Shown piece by piece: positions 16,932 through 25,082 of a stretch of DNA of 27,182 nucleotides. Source of the stretch: Bacillota bacterium (GTDB lineage: Bacteria; Bacillota; Syntrophomonadia; Syntrophomonadales; Syntrophomonadaceae); contig JAEWZB010000107.1 of the NCBI GenBank assembly GCA_023395515.1, positions 1 through 27,182 of the forward strand. The letters are read 5' to 3'. The notes under the pieces are model-generated. The model made no database searches. It was not told the origin of the DNA and was given only the letters and a program-made list of their open reading frames with translations. Position numbers and translations under genes: made by a program. Numbering within the stretch: the stretch's first letter is position 1; each line of letters starts with the position of its first letter.

Positions 16932-16991
16932 GTCTCCGCCTTGTTAGGAAGTATTAAAATATTGAAAATGATAACAAAGGAGGTTTTAATA

Positions 16992-17399
16992 GTGAAATTA
17001 ATTTACCCAGCCTGTTTTTATCCTTGTGAAGAAGGAGGCTATACCGTAACCTTCCCTGATCTACCAGGTTGTATAACTGAAGGTGATACCTTATCTGATG
17101 CTATAGATATGGCTATTGATGCTGCTTCCGGATGGTTATTATATTTGATTGAAGAGGAAAAGCAACAAATACCTAAATCCTCAGACATTATTAACATAGT
17201 TGCAGACGAATACGATAACGGTTTTGTAAGTCTAATAAATATTGATTTAGATGAATACTCTAAAAAACATGGTAATAAGTCCATAAAAAAAACATTAACG
17301 ATACCAGCATGGCTAAACTCATTAGCCGAAGAAAATAACGTAAATTTCTCCCAACTCCTACAACAAGCCCTGAAACAACAACTTGGCATTCATGAGTAA
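16992..17399 (+). CDS. hicB: HicB-family antitoxin with DNA-binding C-terminus
   Basis: A 135-residue antitoxin. The N-terminal partial RNase-H-like fold is clear (YPACFYPCEEGGYTVTFPDL then PGCITEGDTLSDAIDMA). The C-terminus, KKTLTIPAWLNSLAEENNVN then FSQLLQQALKQQLG, is a ribbon-helix-helix DNA-binding domain, so it can both bind HicA and repress the operon. GTG 16992 is chosen: AAAGGAGG lies eight bases upstream and the protein then starts directly with the first strand. The in-frame ATG codons before it lack such a site. A perfect stem follows the stop. Confidence 0.88.
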   Translation: MKLIYPACFYPCEEGGYTVTFPDLPGCITEGDTLSDAIDMAIDAASGWLLYLIEEEKQQIPKSSDIINIVADEYDNGFVSLINIDLDEYSKKHGNKSIKKTLTIPAWLNSLAEENNVNFSQLLQQALKQQLGIHE

Positions 17400-17405
17400 T
17401 TGAAA

Positions 17406-17428
17406 GAGCCGGGTAATTAACCCGGCTC
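17406..17428. terminator. Perfect 9-bp stem between hicB and the convergent small gene
   Basis: GAGCCGGGT and its complement flank a five-base loop, seven bases after the hicB stop. The T-run is poor on the plus strand and weak (CTTTCAATT) on the minus strand, so it is probably a shared, moderate terminator for the converging genes. Confidence 0.55.
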
Positions 17429-17443
17429 GTATGAACTGTGCCT

Positions 17444-17644
17444 TTACTCAGTATTAACCCCTCCCGGTTGCATCGGCTTAACATCGCAAGTCCCGCTAAA
17501 TTCAACTGTTCCATATTTTCGTAGCACAATTGACCTTTCTTCATCATCGAAAACTATAGACGCTTCCCTAGTTCCTAACGTTTCTTCCCAATACTCCGTC
17601 ATTAATCTATTATTTTTCAATAGTATGGAAATATTCTCATTCAA
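17444..17644 (-). CDS. Small hypothetical protein
   Basis: A 66-residue, acidic reading frame from a TTG at 17644. I do not recognise the family. The N-terminal half is helical in character (NENISILLKNNRLMTEYWEE) and the middle has short strands (ASIVFDDEERSIVLRKYG). Support for translation is mixed: residue composition looks like a soluble protein, but no good ribosome binding site precedes the TTG and the nearest GAGGTG is too far upstream. It converges with hicB and lies downstream of the CNNM/CBS gene's terminator on the same strand. It could be a small accessory gene of the hicAB island or chance coding. Confidence 0.4.
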   Translation of the reverse strand: MNENISILLKNNRLMTEYWEETLGTREASIVFDDEERSIVLRKYGTVEFSGTCDVKPMQPGGVNTE

Positions 17645-17676
17645 ATCTTGCGAGGACTTTAAATAACACCTCTAAC

Positions 17677-17708
17677 AAAAAATCCCGCCACTTGTTTATA
17701 GTGACGGG
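17677..17708 (-). terminator. Rho-independent terminator of the CNNM/CBS gene
   Basis: On the minus strand CCCGTCACT and AGTGGCGGG (one G·T pair) form a 9-bp stem with a seven-base loop, followed directly by ATTTTTTG. It lies 36 bases after the stop codon at 17744. Confidence 0.85.
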
Positions 17709-17743
17709 TATCTACTAAGAATAGTAGCATTTTTTGCTAGAAT

Positions 17744-19039
17744 CTATATCTTACAGCTCTTAACTTTAGCAATCCTCTGGGAGTATACCTCTTCTATTTT
17801 AAATACTATATCTTCAAACTCCACAATAGGTTGGTCACCTGGAGCCGGAATCCGGCCTAATTGACCAATTAAGAATCCGCTTAAGGTGTCATATTCTTCC
17901 ACCGGAAGACTTACCCCTAAAACTTCTTCTACCATATCCAGGCTTATGATGCCATTAAAAATATAGGTATTGTCATCAATTTTTTCGTATTCATTATCAT
18001 CATTATCATATTCATCTTCGATATTGCCTACAATCTCCTCTAATAGATCTTCGATAGTAACAATTCCGGCGGTACCGCCATATTCATCAACTACTACCGC
18101 CATATGCAGGTGGCTTTTCTGCAACTCCTGGAGTAACTCATCAGCTTTTTTACTTTCTGCCACAAAGTAAGGTGTTCTGATTATTTGAGCCAAGTCAAAG
18201 CCATTATTGCCATTAAGATTTATACATCTAAGTAAATCTTTAACATGCAAAATTCCTATAATATTATCCAGAGAATCCTGGTATACCGGGAATCTGGTAT
18301 ATTTAGCAGTACTGATTTTATCAATTACTTCGGCTAAACTTAATTCTACCGGTAAACCAATGACATCAGTTCTATGGGTCATAATTTCCGAAATGTTAGT
18401 ATCATCAAAATCAAATATATTATGTATGAACTTCTTTTCCGTTTCCTGAATAGTTCCCTTTTGTTCTCCCACATCCACCATAATCCTGATTTCTTCTTCA
18501 GTAATATTTTCTTCATCAGCATTAGGATCACCGCCAAATACTTTGATAAAGAAATTAGTGGAAACAGTTAGCAGCCTCACAAAAGGAGCGGCTGTATAGG
18601 ATAAAATGGTTAAAGCTCTAACTGAAAACCGGGCTATTTGTTCTGATTTTTGCATAGCCATTCTTTTGGGCACTAATTCCCCTAAAACCAAAGTAAAATA
18701 AGCTAAAATTACCGTAATAACTACCACAGCAATGGGCTTTAATACCCCGGCTGATACAGATACTCCCAAAGCATGCAATAAGGCTACCAGCCTTCCGGCG
18801 AAAGTTTCCGAAGCAAAAGCACTGGCTAAAAACCCGGCCAGAGTAATACCGATCTGGATAGTAGCCAGAAAGCGGCTCGGCTCCTCTAATAAGTTAACTA
18901 ACATTTGGGCTTTTTTGTCACCCTTGTCGGCCAAAAGCTTTATTTTATTATCATTAAGTGATATAAGGGCTATTTCCGAGGCCGCAAAAAAGGCATTGAG
19001 CAAAATCAACACCACTAATACTAATAATTGAATAAGCAA
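17744..19039 (-). CDS. CNNM/CBS-pair membrane protein (TlyC/CorC type)
   Basis: A 431-residue protein of the HlyC/CorC family in the normal domain order. The N-terminal CNNM transmembrane domain has three to four helices, starting with LLVLVVLILLNAFFAASEIA and the conserved AASEIALISL. Then comes a pair of CBS domains (about residues 200-330, with THRTDVIGLP and VVDEYGGTAGIVTIEDLLEE) and a C-terminal CorC/HlyC domain ending near GQLGRIPAPGD. CNNM proteins take part in magnesium export or homeostasis, gated by nucleotide binding to the CBS pair. The old label 'hemolysin' is historical. It is monocistronic, with a strong terminator downstream, and nothing appears to be missing. Confidence 0.9.
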   Translation of the reverse strand: MLIQLLVLVVLILLNAFFAASEIALISLNDNKIKLLADKGDKKAQMLVNLLEEPSRFLATIQIGITLAGFLASAFASETFAGRLVALLHALGVSVSAGVLKPIAVVVITVILAYFTLVLGELVPKRMAMQKSEQIARFSVRALTILSYTAAPFVRLLTVSTNFFIKVFGGDPNADEENITEEEIRIMVDVGEQKGTIQETEKKFIHNIFDFDDTNISEIMTHRTDVIGLPVELSLAEVIDKISTAKYTRFPVYQDSLDNIIGILHVKDLLRCINLNGNNGFDLAQIIRTPYFVAESKKADELLQELQKSHLHMAVVVDEYGGTAGIVTIEDLLEEIVGNIEDEYDNDDNEYEKIDDNTYIFNGIISLDMVEEVLGVSLPVEEYDTLSGFLIGQLGRIPAPGDQPIVEFEDIVFKIEEVYSQRIAKVKSCKI

Positions 19040-19174
19040 AATAGGTCTGTCCTTTCCTGACTGATGTAATATAGTTTTTATTTAATAAGGATATTTTAGT
19101 CTTATTAATATAATTCCCTATATTATATCATTTACCTACTTGCTATTTAGAACTCTTTTAGAAAAAACTACTAA

Positions 19175-19375
19175 CTACTCTCCTGGCTTAGAATCAGTTT
19201 TATGGCTGGAACTGCCCTTTTTCCAGTCTTTAGATTCATCATTATTAAGGTAATAATCAACAATATACTTATCCAGTTTTTGGCTGATTTTTAAAATTAT
19301 ATCTTGGCTTATATTTATATTTACCGCATTATTAAGAATGCTCCTGGCTATTTCAATTTTATCTTTTTTATTCAC
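19175..19375 (-). CDS. Spo0E-like sporulation phosphatase
   Basis: A 66-residue protein. The core ILKISQKLDKYIVDYY matches the two-helix Spo0E signature (S-Q-x-L-D-x-x-I-x-x-Y/F). The C-terminal tail is polar and probably disordered (KDWKKGSSSHKTDSKPGE). Spo0E-type proteins remove phosphate from Spo0A~P and so delay sporulation. The GTG start at 19375 is set by GGGGAGGGG seven bases upstream. It is divergent from the Xre regulator gene, and a palindrome lies between them. The match is to a short motif, so the family is likely but not certain. It supports a spore-forming host. Confidence 0.7.
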   Translation of the reverse strand: MNKKDKIEIARSILNNAVNINISQDIILKISQKLDKYIVDYYLNNDESKDWKKGSSSHKTDSKPGE

Positions 19376-19419
19376 CTCGGTTCCCCTCCCCTAAGCAACT
19401 CAAAAATAATTTTACCGTA

Positions 19420-19442
19420 AATGTTTGCTGCTAGCAAACATT
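19420..19442. promoter_or_regulatory. Palindromic operator between the Spo0E-like and Xre genes
   Basis: A perfect palindrome with 10-bp arms, AATGTTTGCT-gct-AGCAAACATT, lies in the divergent intergenic region about 75 bases before the Xre start. Its size and symmetry suit a dimeric HTH regulator, most simply the neighbouring Xre protein. Binding is inferred. Confidence 0.55.
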
Positions 19443-19516
19443 CTTTTCGTGCTGTCAGCAGATGTAATCTTGTTCCAAAGTCAGATAAAGTAAATTAAAT
19501 AGGGGAGTGAATATAA

Positions 19517-19891
19517 TTGCTTGATAATAAAGCTATTGGACAAAGAATCCGTCAAGAAAGAGAACGACTGGGGCTTTCCCGACAAGAATTCGCAGAACTT
19601 ATAGCACTTTCGGATTATTATATCGGACAGCTGGAACGTGGAGAACGTCAGATGAGTCTGAATGTTTTAGTTAATATAGCTGATAGTTTACATTTATCGT
19701 TAGATTATCTTATTTATGCAGCTAATAATTATGACTCTCATCAGGTTCAAGAAGATTCCGCTACCTACGCGGTTGCTGAAAATAATAGAAGCAGGGAGCT
19801 TAACACCTTATTTAATAGATGTTCAACTACAGAGCAGGAATTAATAATTAAATTGATTAAAACTCTTCTTCCTTATTTAGGTAAAAAGTAA
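19517..19891 (+). CDS. Xre-family (Cro/CI-type HTH) transcriptional regulator
   Basis: A 124-residue protein. An HTH_3 DNA-binding domain fills residues 6-64 (IGQRIRQERERLGLSRQEFA then a YIGQLERGERQMSL recognition region and LDYLIY). A short linker leads to a C-terminal helix pair (TEQELIIKLIKTLLPYL) that is probably for dimerisation. The TTG start at 19517 follows GGGGAG at nine bases. It resembles small stand-alone regulators in Clostridia and is probably autoregulated through the palindrome at 19420-19442. A strong terminator follows, so it is monocistronic. Its targets are unknown; the Spo0E-like gene is the nearest candidate. Confidence 0.85.
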   Translation: MLDNKAIGQRIRQERERLGLSRQEFAELIALSDYYIGQLERGERQMSLNVLVNIADSLHLSLDYLIYAANNYDSHQVQEDSATYAVAENNRSRELNTLFNRCSTTEQELIIKLIKTLLPYLGKK

Positions 19892-19912
19892 ATCAGAAAT
19901 GCAGAAAACGAG

Positions 19913-19967
19913 AACGGCTTTTAAGTTTGGGCTAAGGAAAACTTAAAAGCCGTTGCTTTTTTATTAG
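19913..19967 (+). terminator. Strong rho-independent terminator after the Xre gene
   Basis: Perfect 16-bp arms (19913-19928 and 19939-19954) around a ten-base loop are followed by GCTTTTTTATT. Confidence 0.92.
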
Positions 19968-20014
19968 GCAGGAGATCACTTTAAAAGATCAACTCCCCAT
20001 CTCTAGGGGAGAAC

Positions 20015-20422
20015 CTAAAAAATAGCATCTTGGTCGGTAATATACATACTGTAAGAGCAAAAACAAACTAAGGTATTCTCCTCATCATATATCCTCACTT
20101 CAGTACTCCCAATATGTCTGCTGCAATTTACAGCTCGGGCTATAGCTCTGATTTTACCCGGCTGAGCTTTTTTAATGTAACTAATATTGGCATTAAGGGT
20201 GACACAATTTTTACCGAATGAAATTATGGAGGTTCCGGCGGCAACATCTGCCAGTGCGGAAAGAGCTCCCCCATGAAGGGTACCCATAAAATTACTATGT
20301 ACCGGTTTATAATCTAATTCAGCTTCGGCATACCCCTCCTCCATTTTTACTATTTTCATATGGTTCTTTAAACTGAATATATCATTTTGATTGAAATACT
20401 CCATAAAGGCTGTATAGTTCAT
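20015..20422 (-). CDS. PaaI-like hotdog-fold thioesterase
   Basis: A 135-residue single hotdog domain. The active-site region MGTLHGGALSALADVAAG, with the HGG turn and the acidic residue on the central helix, is typical of PaaI/YdiI-type acyl-CoA thioesterases. The strand pattern after it (CVTLNANISYIKKAQPGKIRA) is also regular. Such enzymes release CoA from aromatic or medium-chain acyl-CoAs and often salvage CoA. A GGGGAGGGTG site precedes the ATG. It lies between a terminator on each side and is not clearly part of an operon. A link to the acyl-CoA cluster is possible but not shown. Confidence 0.85.
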   Translation of the reverse strand: MNYTAFMEYFNQNDIFSLKNHMKIVKMEEGYAEAELDYKPVHSNFMGTLHGGALSALADVAAGTSIISFGKNCVTLNANISYIKKAQPGKIRAIARAVNCSRHIGSTEVRIYDEENTLVCFCSYSMYITDQDAIF

Positions 20423-20505
20423 AATTCACCCTCCCCAAAACTATATGGTCAGGTAAGAGTAGACTCATCCCAAGCCCCCCTAACTAAAGGGCTATGGTGA
20501 ATGAG

Positions 20506-20534
20506 AAAAGTCCCGAACTTAAGCTTTTCGGGAC
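20506..20534 (-). terminator. Terminator of the lipoate-assembly operon
   Basis: On the minus strand GTCCCGAA and TTCGGGAC form an 8-bp stem followed by TTTTCTC, about 45 bases after the last gene of the operon. Confidence 0.75.
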
Positions 20535-20579
20535 ACTCATACTATATCATATTTTTGTTTTTAAAGCCTTATTACTTTC

Positions 20580-21527
20580 CTATATATCCCCTATAAGACT
20601 GCAGCAAAGTTCTGATACATTCACCGTTAAGCCTTTATTCTGTGCATATATAAAAGTAGTTTCATCTGGATAAGCAATACCATCCAGACCGCAATCTATC
20701 GCTATTCTTTCCAGCTCTTTTTTGTACCGCCCGTAAGGCCGGGCACAACCTAAAGTAACCGGTGAGCGGGGAAATTCATTACGGGCCCGGGCTATAATAT
20801 CAGTAACTTTATCTAAATCCGGCAGTTTTATATTTTCCATAACCGTCCCCGGTTGGGGAGTAATTACGATTAAAACCAAGGCACTAGGCTCCACTTGCCT
20901 AATCATTTCCAAAGCCTTATACTCACCTTTTATATCACCGTAATGGAGCCCGATTACCACATGGGGAGCTAAAGATAGTCCGGCTTCCCCGGCAATTTGC
21001 AATGAGGTTAAATAATCCTGCGGTTGTAAGGACAGGTGATATACGGACTTAATAGTATTTTCATCAGCTATCACATCAATCAGCACCTGGTCTATAGCAG
21101 CTTTTTTTAATCCCCGGGCGTTTTCCCTATCCAGCAAGCCGGTATGTACTACAACTTTTAATCCCAGGTCTTTAGCATATTTTATCTCCTCCAAAAATGG
21201 CAGCAAGGGAACTTCCCCTTTATGATTAGCTCCTCCGCTAACTAATATTCCTTCACCATTATGGCGATGGAGATGCTCTACTACCTGCCTGAATTTTTCA
21301 GGAGCAGGGGCAGAAATCATAGTTTCCAGCAGCTTGCCCCCGCAATGGTCACAATTACAGCTGCAAGCAGTTCCCGTTACACTTAGGTTTACAAAGGATT
21401 GTTTCCGGTTAGTATAAAATCGGTTGCTATACCTTTTAGCCCCTGGCATAAAAAAGGATATTTGTTGGTCCCGGTTAGCTTTAACTGCCCAAGCTTTAGC
21501 GATTAACTCCGGTAAGTTCCCGGTCAT
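20580..21527 (-). CDS. lipS2: Radical SAM protein, LipS2-like lipoyl synthase subunit
   Basis: A 315-residue radical SAM enzyme. The [4Fe-4S] motif is Cx3Cx2C (Cys55, Cys59, Cys62; CSCNCDHC), set near the N-terminus after a long lead that includes SFFMPGAKRY. VSGGANHKGE and LIDVIADE follow the usual (beta/alpha)6 barrel order. ATG 21527 is chosen: it forms an ATGA overlap with the stop of the upstream radical SAM gene and has GGAAGG upstream. Gene order and the pairing of two such enzymes next to a lipoyl carrier and lipoate ligases suggest the LipS1/LipS2 type of lipoyl synthase, which inserts two sulfurs into protein-bound octanoate. Which of the two is LipS1 or LipS2 is my best guess. Confidence 0.72.
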   Translation of the reverse strand: MTGNLPELIAKAWAVKANRDQQISFFMPGAKRYSNRFYTNRKQSFVNLSVTGTACSCNCDHCGGKLLETMISAPAPEKFRQVVEHLHRHNGEGILVSGGANHKGEVPLLPFLEEIKYAKDLGLKVVVHTGLLDRENARGLKKAAIDQVLIDVIADENTIKSVYHLSLQPQDYLTSLQIAGEAGLSLAPHVVIGLHYGDIKGEYKALEMIRQVEPSALVLIVITPQPGTVMENIKLPDLDKVTDIIARARNEFPRSPVTLGCARPYGRYKKELERIAIDCGLDGIAYPDETTFIYAQNKGLTVNVSELCCSLIGDI

Positions 21528-22564
21528 TGTTCCAGACCTTCCCACAATTGGCTGCGTACCATACTCATATCATCCTCATCAGGTACAAAAGGATAATTAC
21601 GTAAAGGCTGATTAACTCTTTCATTGGCAAAAGGCCTATTACAGGCTACCTTACCATCTGCGCCCGGACAGCCTGAAGTCATAAAAGCTAAACCGCTTGG
21701 CAGGAACTCTTCAAGGTCAATTCCGAAATCAATAACCTGTCCGTTCTTATTAAATTCAATTATAGCCGGGTTAATGCAGACCTCATTTATCAAGTACCGG
21801 GCTAATTGAATTCTCCTATACTGTCCCATGGAAGGCTGGGGATAGTTTTCCATAGGGCTGCCCGCTTCAGGATAAAAGGAAAATAAATGAGTTAAGACTT
21901 TACGTTCATAAGCTTGGCTAATGATATTTACCATCTCTTGTTCACTTTCACCCAGGCCTACTATAAAATGAGCTCCTACCTTATAGGGGCCGAAAATTTC
22001 TACTGCTTCCTCAATAGTTTGCCAATACTTCTCCCATTTATGGGGCCCCCCGACTTCTCTGCCTCGGAATTTTTCAAATAATGAGGGAGTAGCTGCATCT
22101 ATGGCTATGCCTATGCGCTCCACTCCTGCTTCTTTAAGCCTTAATAAATCTTTTTTCCCCTCCATTACCGAAGGTGAAATTAAGGCGCTTATTGGAATAT
22201 CTTTAATTTCGCGGTTAAACTTAGCAATAATGGCACAACTATCTTCTACGGCCTTAGCATGGGTAATCATAGATAAACACATTCTTTTAAAAGGGTGTTT
22301 ATGTACCTGCAATTGATGTATGACCTCTTCCAGAGCATAGGTGGGCCATTTTACCCGGATAAAAGTTTGGCTGCTATCTATTTCCCGGTAGCGGTTTAAA
22401 CCGCAGTAACTACAGGCAGCCCGGCATCCTGAACTATAGGTTAAAAGTAGATTAAGGCAAGTGCTCCTGGCATTGCGCAAAAATTTTCCTCTTTCCAGTC
22501 CCAGGCACATAGCCCCGGCTAAACTGGTCTGAATATATTCCGGACTTGCAGATATATCTTGCAT
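21524..22564 (-). CDS. lipS1: Radical SAM protein, LipS1-like lipoyl synthase subunit
   Basis: A 346-residue radical SAM enzyme with a Cx3Cx2C cluster motif (Cys47, Cys51, Cys54; SGCRAACSYCGL) and a biotin-synthase-like layout, including ERIGIAIDAATP and VGAHFIVGLGE. The C-terminal part has extra cysteines (TSGCPGADGKVACNRPF) that could hold an auxiliary iron-sulfur cluster serving as sulfur donor, as in other lipoyl synthases. AGGAGG before ATG 22564 decides the start; the ATG at 22615 would overlap the upstream gene. It lies between a lipoate ligase and a second radical SAM gene and overlaps the latter by four bases. No classical LipA is seen in the window. BioB or a thiazole/HydE-like role is less likely given the neighbours. 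Confidence 0.72.
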   Translation of the reverse strand: MQDISASPEYIQTSLAGAMCLGLERGKFLRNARSTCLNLLLTYSSGCRAACSYCGLNRYREIDSSQTFIRVKWPTYALEEVIHQLQVHKHPFKRMCLSMITHAKAVEDSCAIIAKFNREIKDIPISALISPSVMEGKKDLLRLKEAGVERIGIAIDAATPSLFEKFRGREVGGPHKWEKYWQTIEEAVEIFGPYKVGAHFIVGLGESEQEMVNIISQAYERKVLTHLFSFYPEAGSPMENYPQPSMGQYRRIQLARYLINEVCINPAIIEFNKNGQVIDFGIDLEEFLPSGLAFMTSGCPGADGKVACNRPFANERVNQPLRNYPFVPDEDDMSMVRSQLWEGLEQ

Positions 22565-22586
22565 ATAATTTGCCTCCTTTAAAATA

Positions 22587-23669
22587 TTAACAGCTGGCGG
22601 CCTTAGCCTGATCAATCGCCATTAATACTGCACTAATAAAATCTTCCGGTATAACTCCGGGAATAGTTGTGGTGTTTTCCGCGAAAAATTTGGTAACATT
22701 ATTTTTTACATCCTGAGGTAAGCAGCTAGCATTTTTCAGGCCGGCTTCTAAATCTAAAATACTGCGGGAAGGATAAGCGAAAAAATCACCGGTAATGAAA
22801 ATATCTTTAATTATTTCCCGCTCCACATCTAAGCCCAGATTAACTCTGATCAGCCCGCCCTCAGTTTTGTAATCTACGGCCGATGATGAAACATCTCGGT
22901 TTATAACCCGTTTGCCATAAACCCATTCATCTGATTCAAACATAGGCAAATATTTATCTAACAACATGTTTTCCCCCGGACTTAAAATGCCCGGCTCCAA
23001 AGTTATACCTAATACTTCTGCAAAGCCTTGGGCCAGAGCTTCTTTCACCTTTTCCAGGGGCGGTACATATCCTAATATTTCCCGCATAGAGGTAACTCTT
23101 TGCTTAAAGGAGTCCAGTTGTTTATTTTGCAGTTTTTGTACCGGCTGATGCAAACATTTCATCATGGTATCTACATCAAAATCGATTAAAAGAGAAGCAT
23201 GAAACAAAAAGGCGTCCCCCACTTCCATTCCCCCGGTACCGGAAATTTTACGTCCCTCTACTTCGATATCATTTTTCGGACGATATTTAGCCTCAATCCC
23301 AAATTTCTTAAGTCCTAATATGGCACTTTCACTCATCAAAGGGTATAATTCTTCAATTTTAGATGGTATTCCCGGGGTATCTTTAAGCGCAAATATCTCC
23401 CATCCTAACTGGTCTTCACCCATATATATAGCACCGCCGCCGGTAATGCGCCGGTTTATATCAATACCGTTCTCACGGCAGTAATCTTCTTTTATTTCCA
23501 GACTAACTGATTGGTGATAACCTACCAGAACCGTAGGATGAAAATTCGAAAAAAGAAAAGTATTAGGCGCAGTTTTTTGGTTAATGCTTTCTACTATCAC
23601 CTTATTCACTGCCATATTATAGGCAGCCCGTTTAGAGCCGCTGTCTATAAAACGCCAACTACTACTCAT
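22587..23669 (-). CDS. lplA: Lipoate-protein ligase, full-length
   Basis: A 360-residue BPL/LplA-fold ligase that joins lipoate or octanoate to a lysine of a carrier protein using ATP. The nucleotide/lipoyl-binding motif RRITGGGAIY (from residue 73) and the KND-x8-KISGTG motif with the reactive-site lysine (Lys141) are intact. A C-terminal accessory domain (about residues 255-350) makes it a complete, single-chain enzyme. Its ATG overlaps the stop of the GcvH-like gene by four bases (ATGA), so ligase and likely substrate are coupled. It fits the ligase set that accompanies LipS1/LipS2 systems and could supply octanoylated carrier for sulfur insertion or salvage free lipoate. Confidence 0.88.
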   Translation of the reverse strand: MSSSWRFIDSGSKRAAYNMAVNKVIVESINQKTAPNTFLFSNFHPTVLVGYHQSVSLEIKEDYCRENGIDINRRITGGGAIYMGEDQLGWEIFALKDTPGIPSKIEELYPLMSESAILGLKKFGIEAKYRPKNDIEVEGRKISGTGGMEVGDAFLFHASLLIDFDVDTMMKCLHQPVQKLQNKQLDSFKQRVTSMREILGYVPPLEKVKEALAQGFAEVLGITLEPGILSPGENMLLDKYLPMFESDEWVYGKRVINRDVSSSAVDYKTEGGLIRVNLGLDVEREIIKDIFITGDFFAYPSRSILDLEAGLKNASCLPQDVKNNVTKFFAENTTTIPGVIPEDFISAVLMAIDQAKAASC

Positions 23670-24091
23670 ATATTTTCCTCCTGCTCCCTAAGTATTTGTT
23701 CATCCATCCAGGCTTTATATTCCTCACTATTCATCAAGGTTATAGTCTCTTTAAGGTCTTCTATTTTAAGCCGCATGAGCCAGCCATTTTTATAAGGATC
23801 ACTATTAACTAAGCGAGGTTTGCTTAATACCTCTTTATTTTCTTCCTTAGTAGTACCATCAAGGGGTGCATAGATTTTGCCTACCCATTTGCCGGCTTCG
23901 ATTGACCCTAACTCATCACGGCAAGCTACAGCTTTACCGGCTTCTTCTAATTCGATGTAGAGAATATCACCGATAGTACTTTGTCCATAATCAGTTAAAC
24001 CGATAATAGCTTCATCACCCTGCATTTTAATCCAATAATTTTTCTTATCATATAGTAAGTCATCAGGAACTTTATATTCTTGTATATTCAT
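23666..24091 (-). CDS. GcvH-like lipoyl carrier protein
   Basis: A 141-residue protein of the H-protein family. The lipoylation site is clear: GSIEAGKWVGKIYAPLDG, with Lys68 on the beta-turn. The upstream IIGLTDYGQSTIGDILYIEL and downstream NSDPYKNGWLMRLK are also typical of glycine-cleavage H proteins and of the LbpA lipoate-binding proteins of sHdr systems. An acidic C-terminal tail (EEYKAWMDEQILREQEEN) is longer than usual. No gcvT or gcvP gene is in the window, while Hdr-like genes are close. It may therefore be a dedicated carrier (LbpA-like) and not a glycine-cleavage component, but sequence alone does not settle this. Confidence 0.85.
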   Translation of the reverse strand: MNIQEYKVPDDLLYDKKNYWIKMQGDEAIIGLTDYGQSTIGDILYIELEEAGKAVACRDELGSIEAGKWVGKIYAPLDGTTKEENKEVLSKPRLVNSDPYKNGWLMRLKIEDLKETITLMNSEEYKAWMDEQILREQEENI

Positions 24092-24113
24092 TACTTAAAA
24101 CCTCCTTAATTTT

Positions 24114-25055
24114 CTATGAAATCTCTTCCCAAAACTCCTCTGACCATAACCTGCCTTTATAAGCCGGTATTTCTTCATCTATTTCCGAATTATTACTTAA
24201 TAAATAAAATTCTTCTATATGGTCATCACGTACTAAAGCCGCAAAAAGCTTTGACTTTTTACGGCCTTCATGCAAATAAAGACCTTCAGAAATCTTCACT
24301 TTACGCTTAACAGTTTTACGTCCCGGCTTAGCCAGCCACTTAGCACCCGTTAATTTATCACGCAGTTTGAGTGCCGTATCTTTTAGCTCCTGGTCGGGTT
24401 CTTTAAGCTTTAATTCCCCCCAAACTTGGGCATATTCATGGCCCAACAGATCAGCTACTTGTTCATAAGTAGGAATATTATTGCTCCAGTCGGCTAGGGT
24501 AGTCATATTATTGCGCATAGACTCCTCCAGGTACTGCCTAAAAAAAGGATGAGGAACCTTTAAGAGCTTAGCCATGACCGTATAATCAAAGTTCAATAAA
24601 ATATTTCCTACAAAAGCTACGCCTAAGCCTATATCACCGGCAGCATTACCTGAACACTTAGCCCCTTCAGCAGTAAGGTCGGCGGGTGGCTTATATTCAG
24701 CCGGTATTCCCAGCTTTCGATATACTTCAATCGGTGCTTTTAAAAAGGTGGGATAGTAGTAATCGCGTCTGAAAGGTAAGCTCTTATTATCTTGATTTAA
24801 AACTAATTGATAAAAAATTTGCCTCTTATCCAGATACACTACGCCCCCGCCTACTTCCCGGCGTAAAATGGGCAGGTTCATTGCATTACAATTAGTTAAG
24901 TCGATTTCCTGACTAAAATCATCGTGTAGCCCTAAGCACACATAAGGGGAATCCGGGGCACAGATGATTAATCCTTCCCGGCCCAGATGAGCCAGAGCAT
25001 GATAATAACATTGAGATTCCCACCAACTAACATAACCCAGGTTATATAAATCCAT
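24114..25055 (-). CDS. Second lipoate-ligase-like protein, divergent
   Basis: A 313-residue BPL/LplA-fold protein. The lipoyl/ATP loop LRREVGGGVVYLD (Arg65 onward) is conserved and a lysine is present in the second motif (Lys133). That motif departs from the normal KNDI-x-KISG: here it reads KPPADLTAEGAKCSG. A shortened C-terminal domain follows. It may be a ligase with other preferences, an octanoyl transferase, or a partner of the full-length ligase encoded two genes downstream. Two ligase-like genes around one lipoyl carrier is the arrangement of dedicated lipoate-assembly loci. GGAAGGGGGG lies close before ATG 25055. Activity is uncertain. Confidence 0.75.
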   Translation of the reverse strand: MDLYNLGYVSWWESQCYYHALAHLGREGLIICAPDSPYVCLGLHDDFSQEIDLTNCNAMNLPILRREVGGGVVYLDKRQIFYQLVLNQDNKSLPFRRDYYYPTFLKAPIEVYRKLGIPAEYKPPADLTAEGAKCSGNAAGDIGLGVAFVGNILLNFDYTVMAKLLKVPHPFFRQYLEESMRNNMTTLADWSNNIPTYEQVADLLGHEYAQVWGELKLKEPDQELKDTALKLRDKLTGAKWLAKPGRKTVKRKVKISEGLYLHEGRKKSKLFAALVRDDHIEEFYLLSNNSEIDEEIPAYKGRLWSEEFWEEIS

Positions 25056-25082
25056 AGTATTCCCCCTTCCTTTCAGAGCAGA

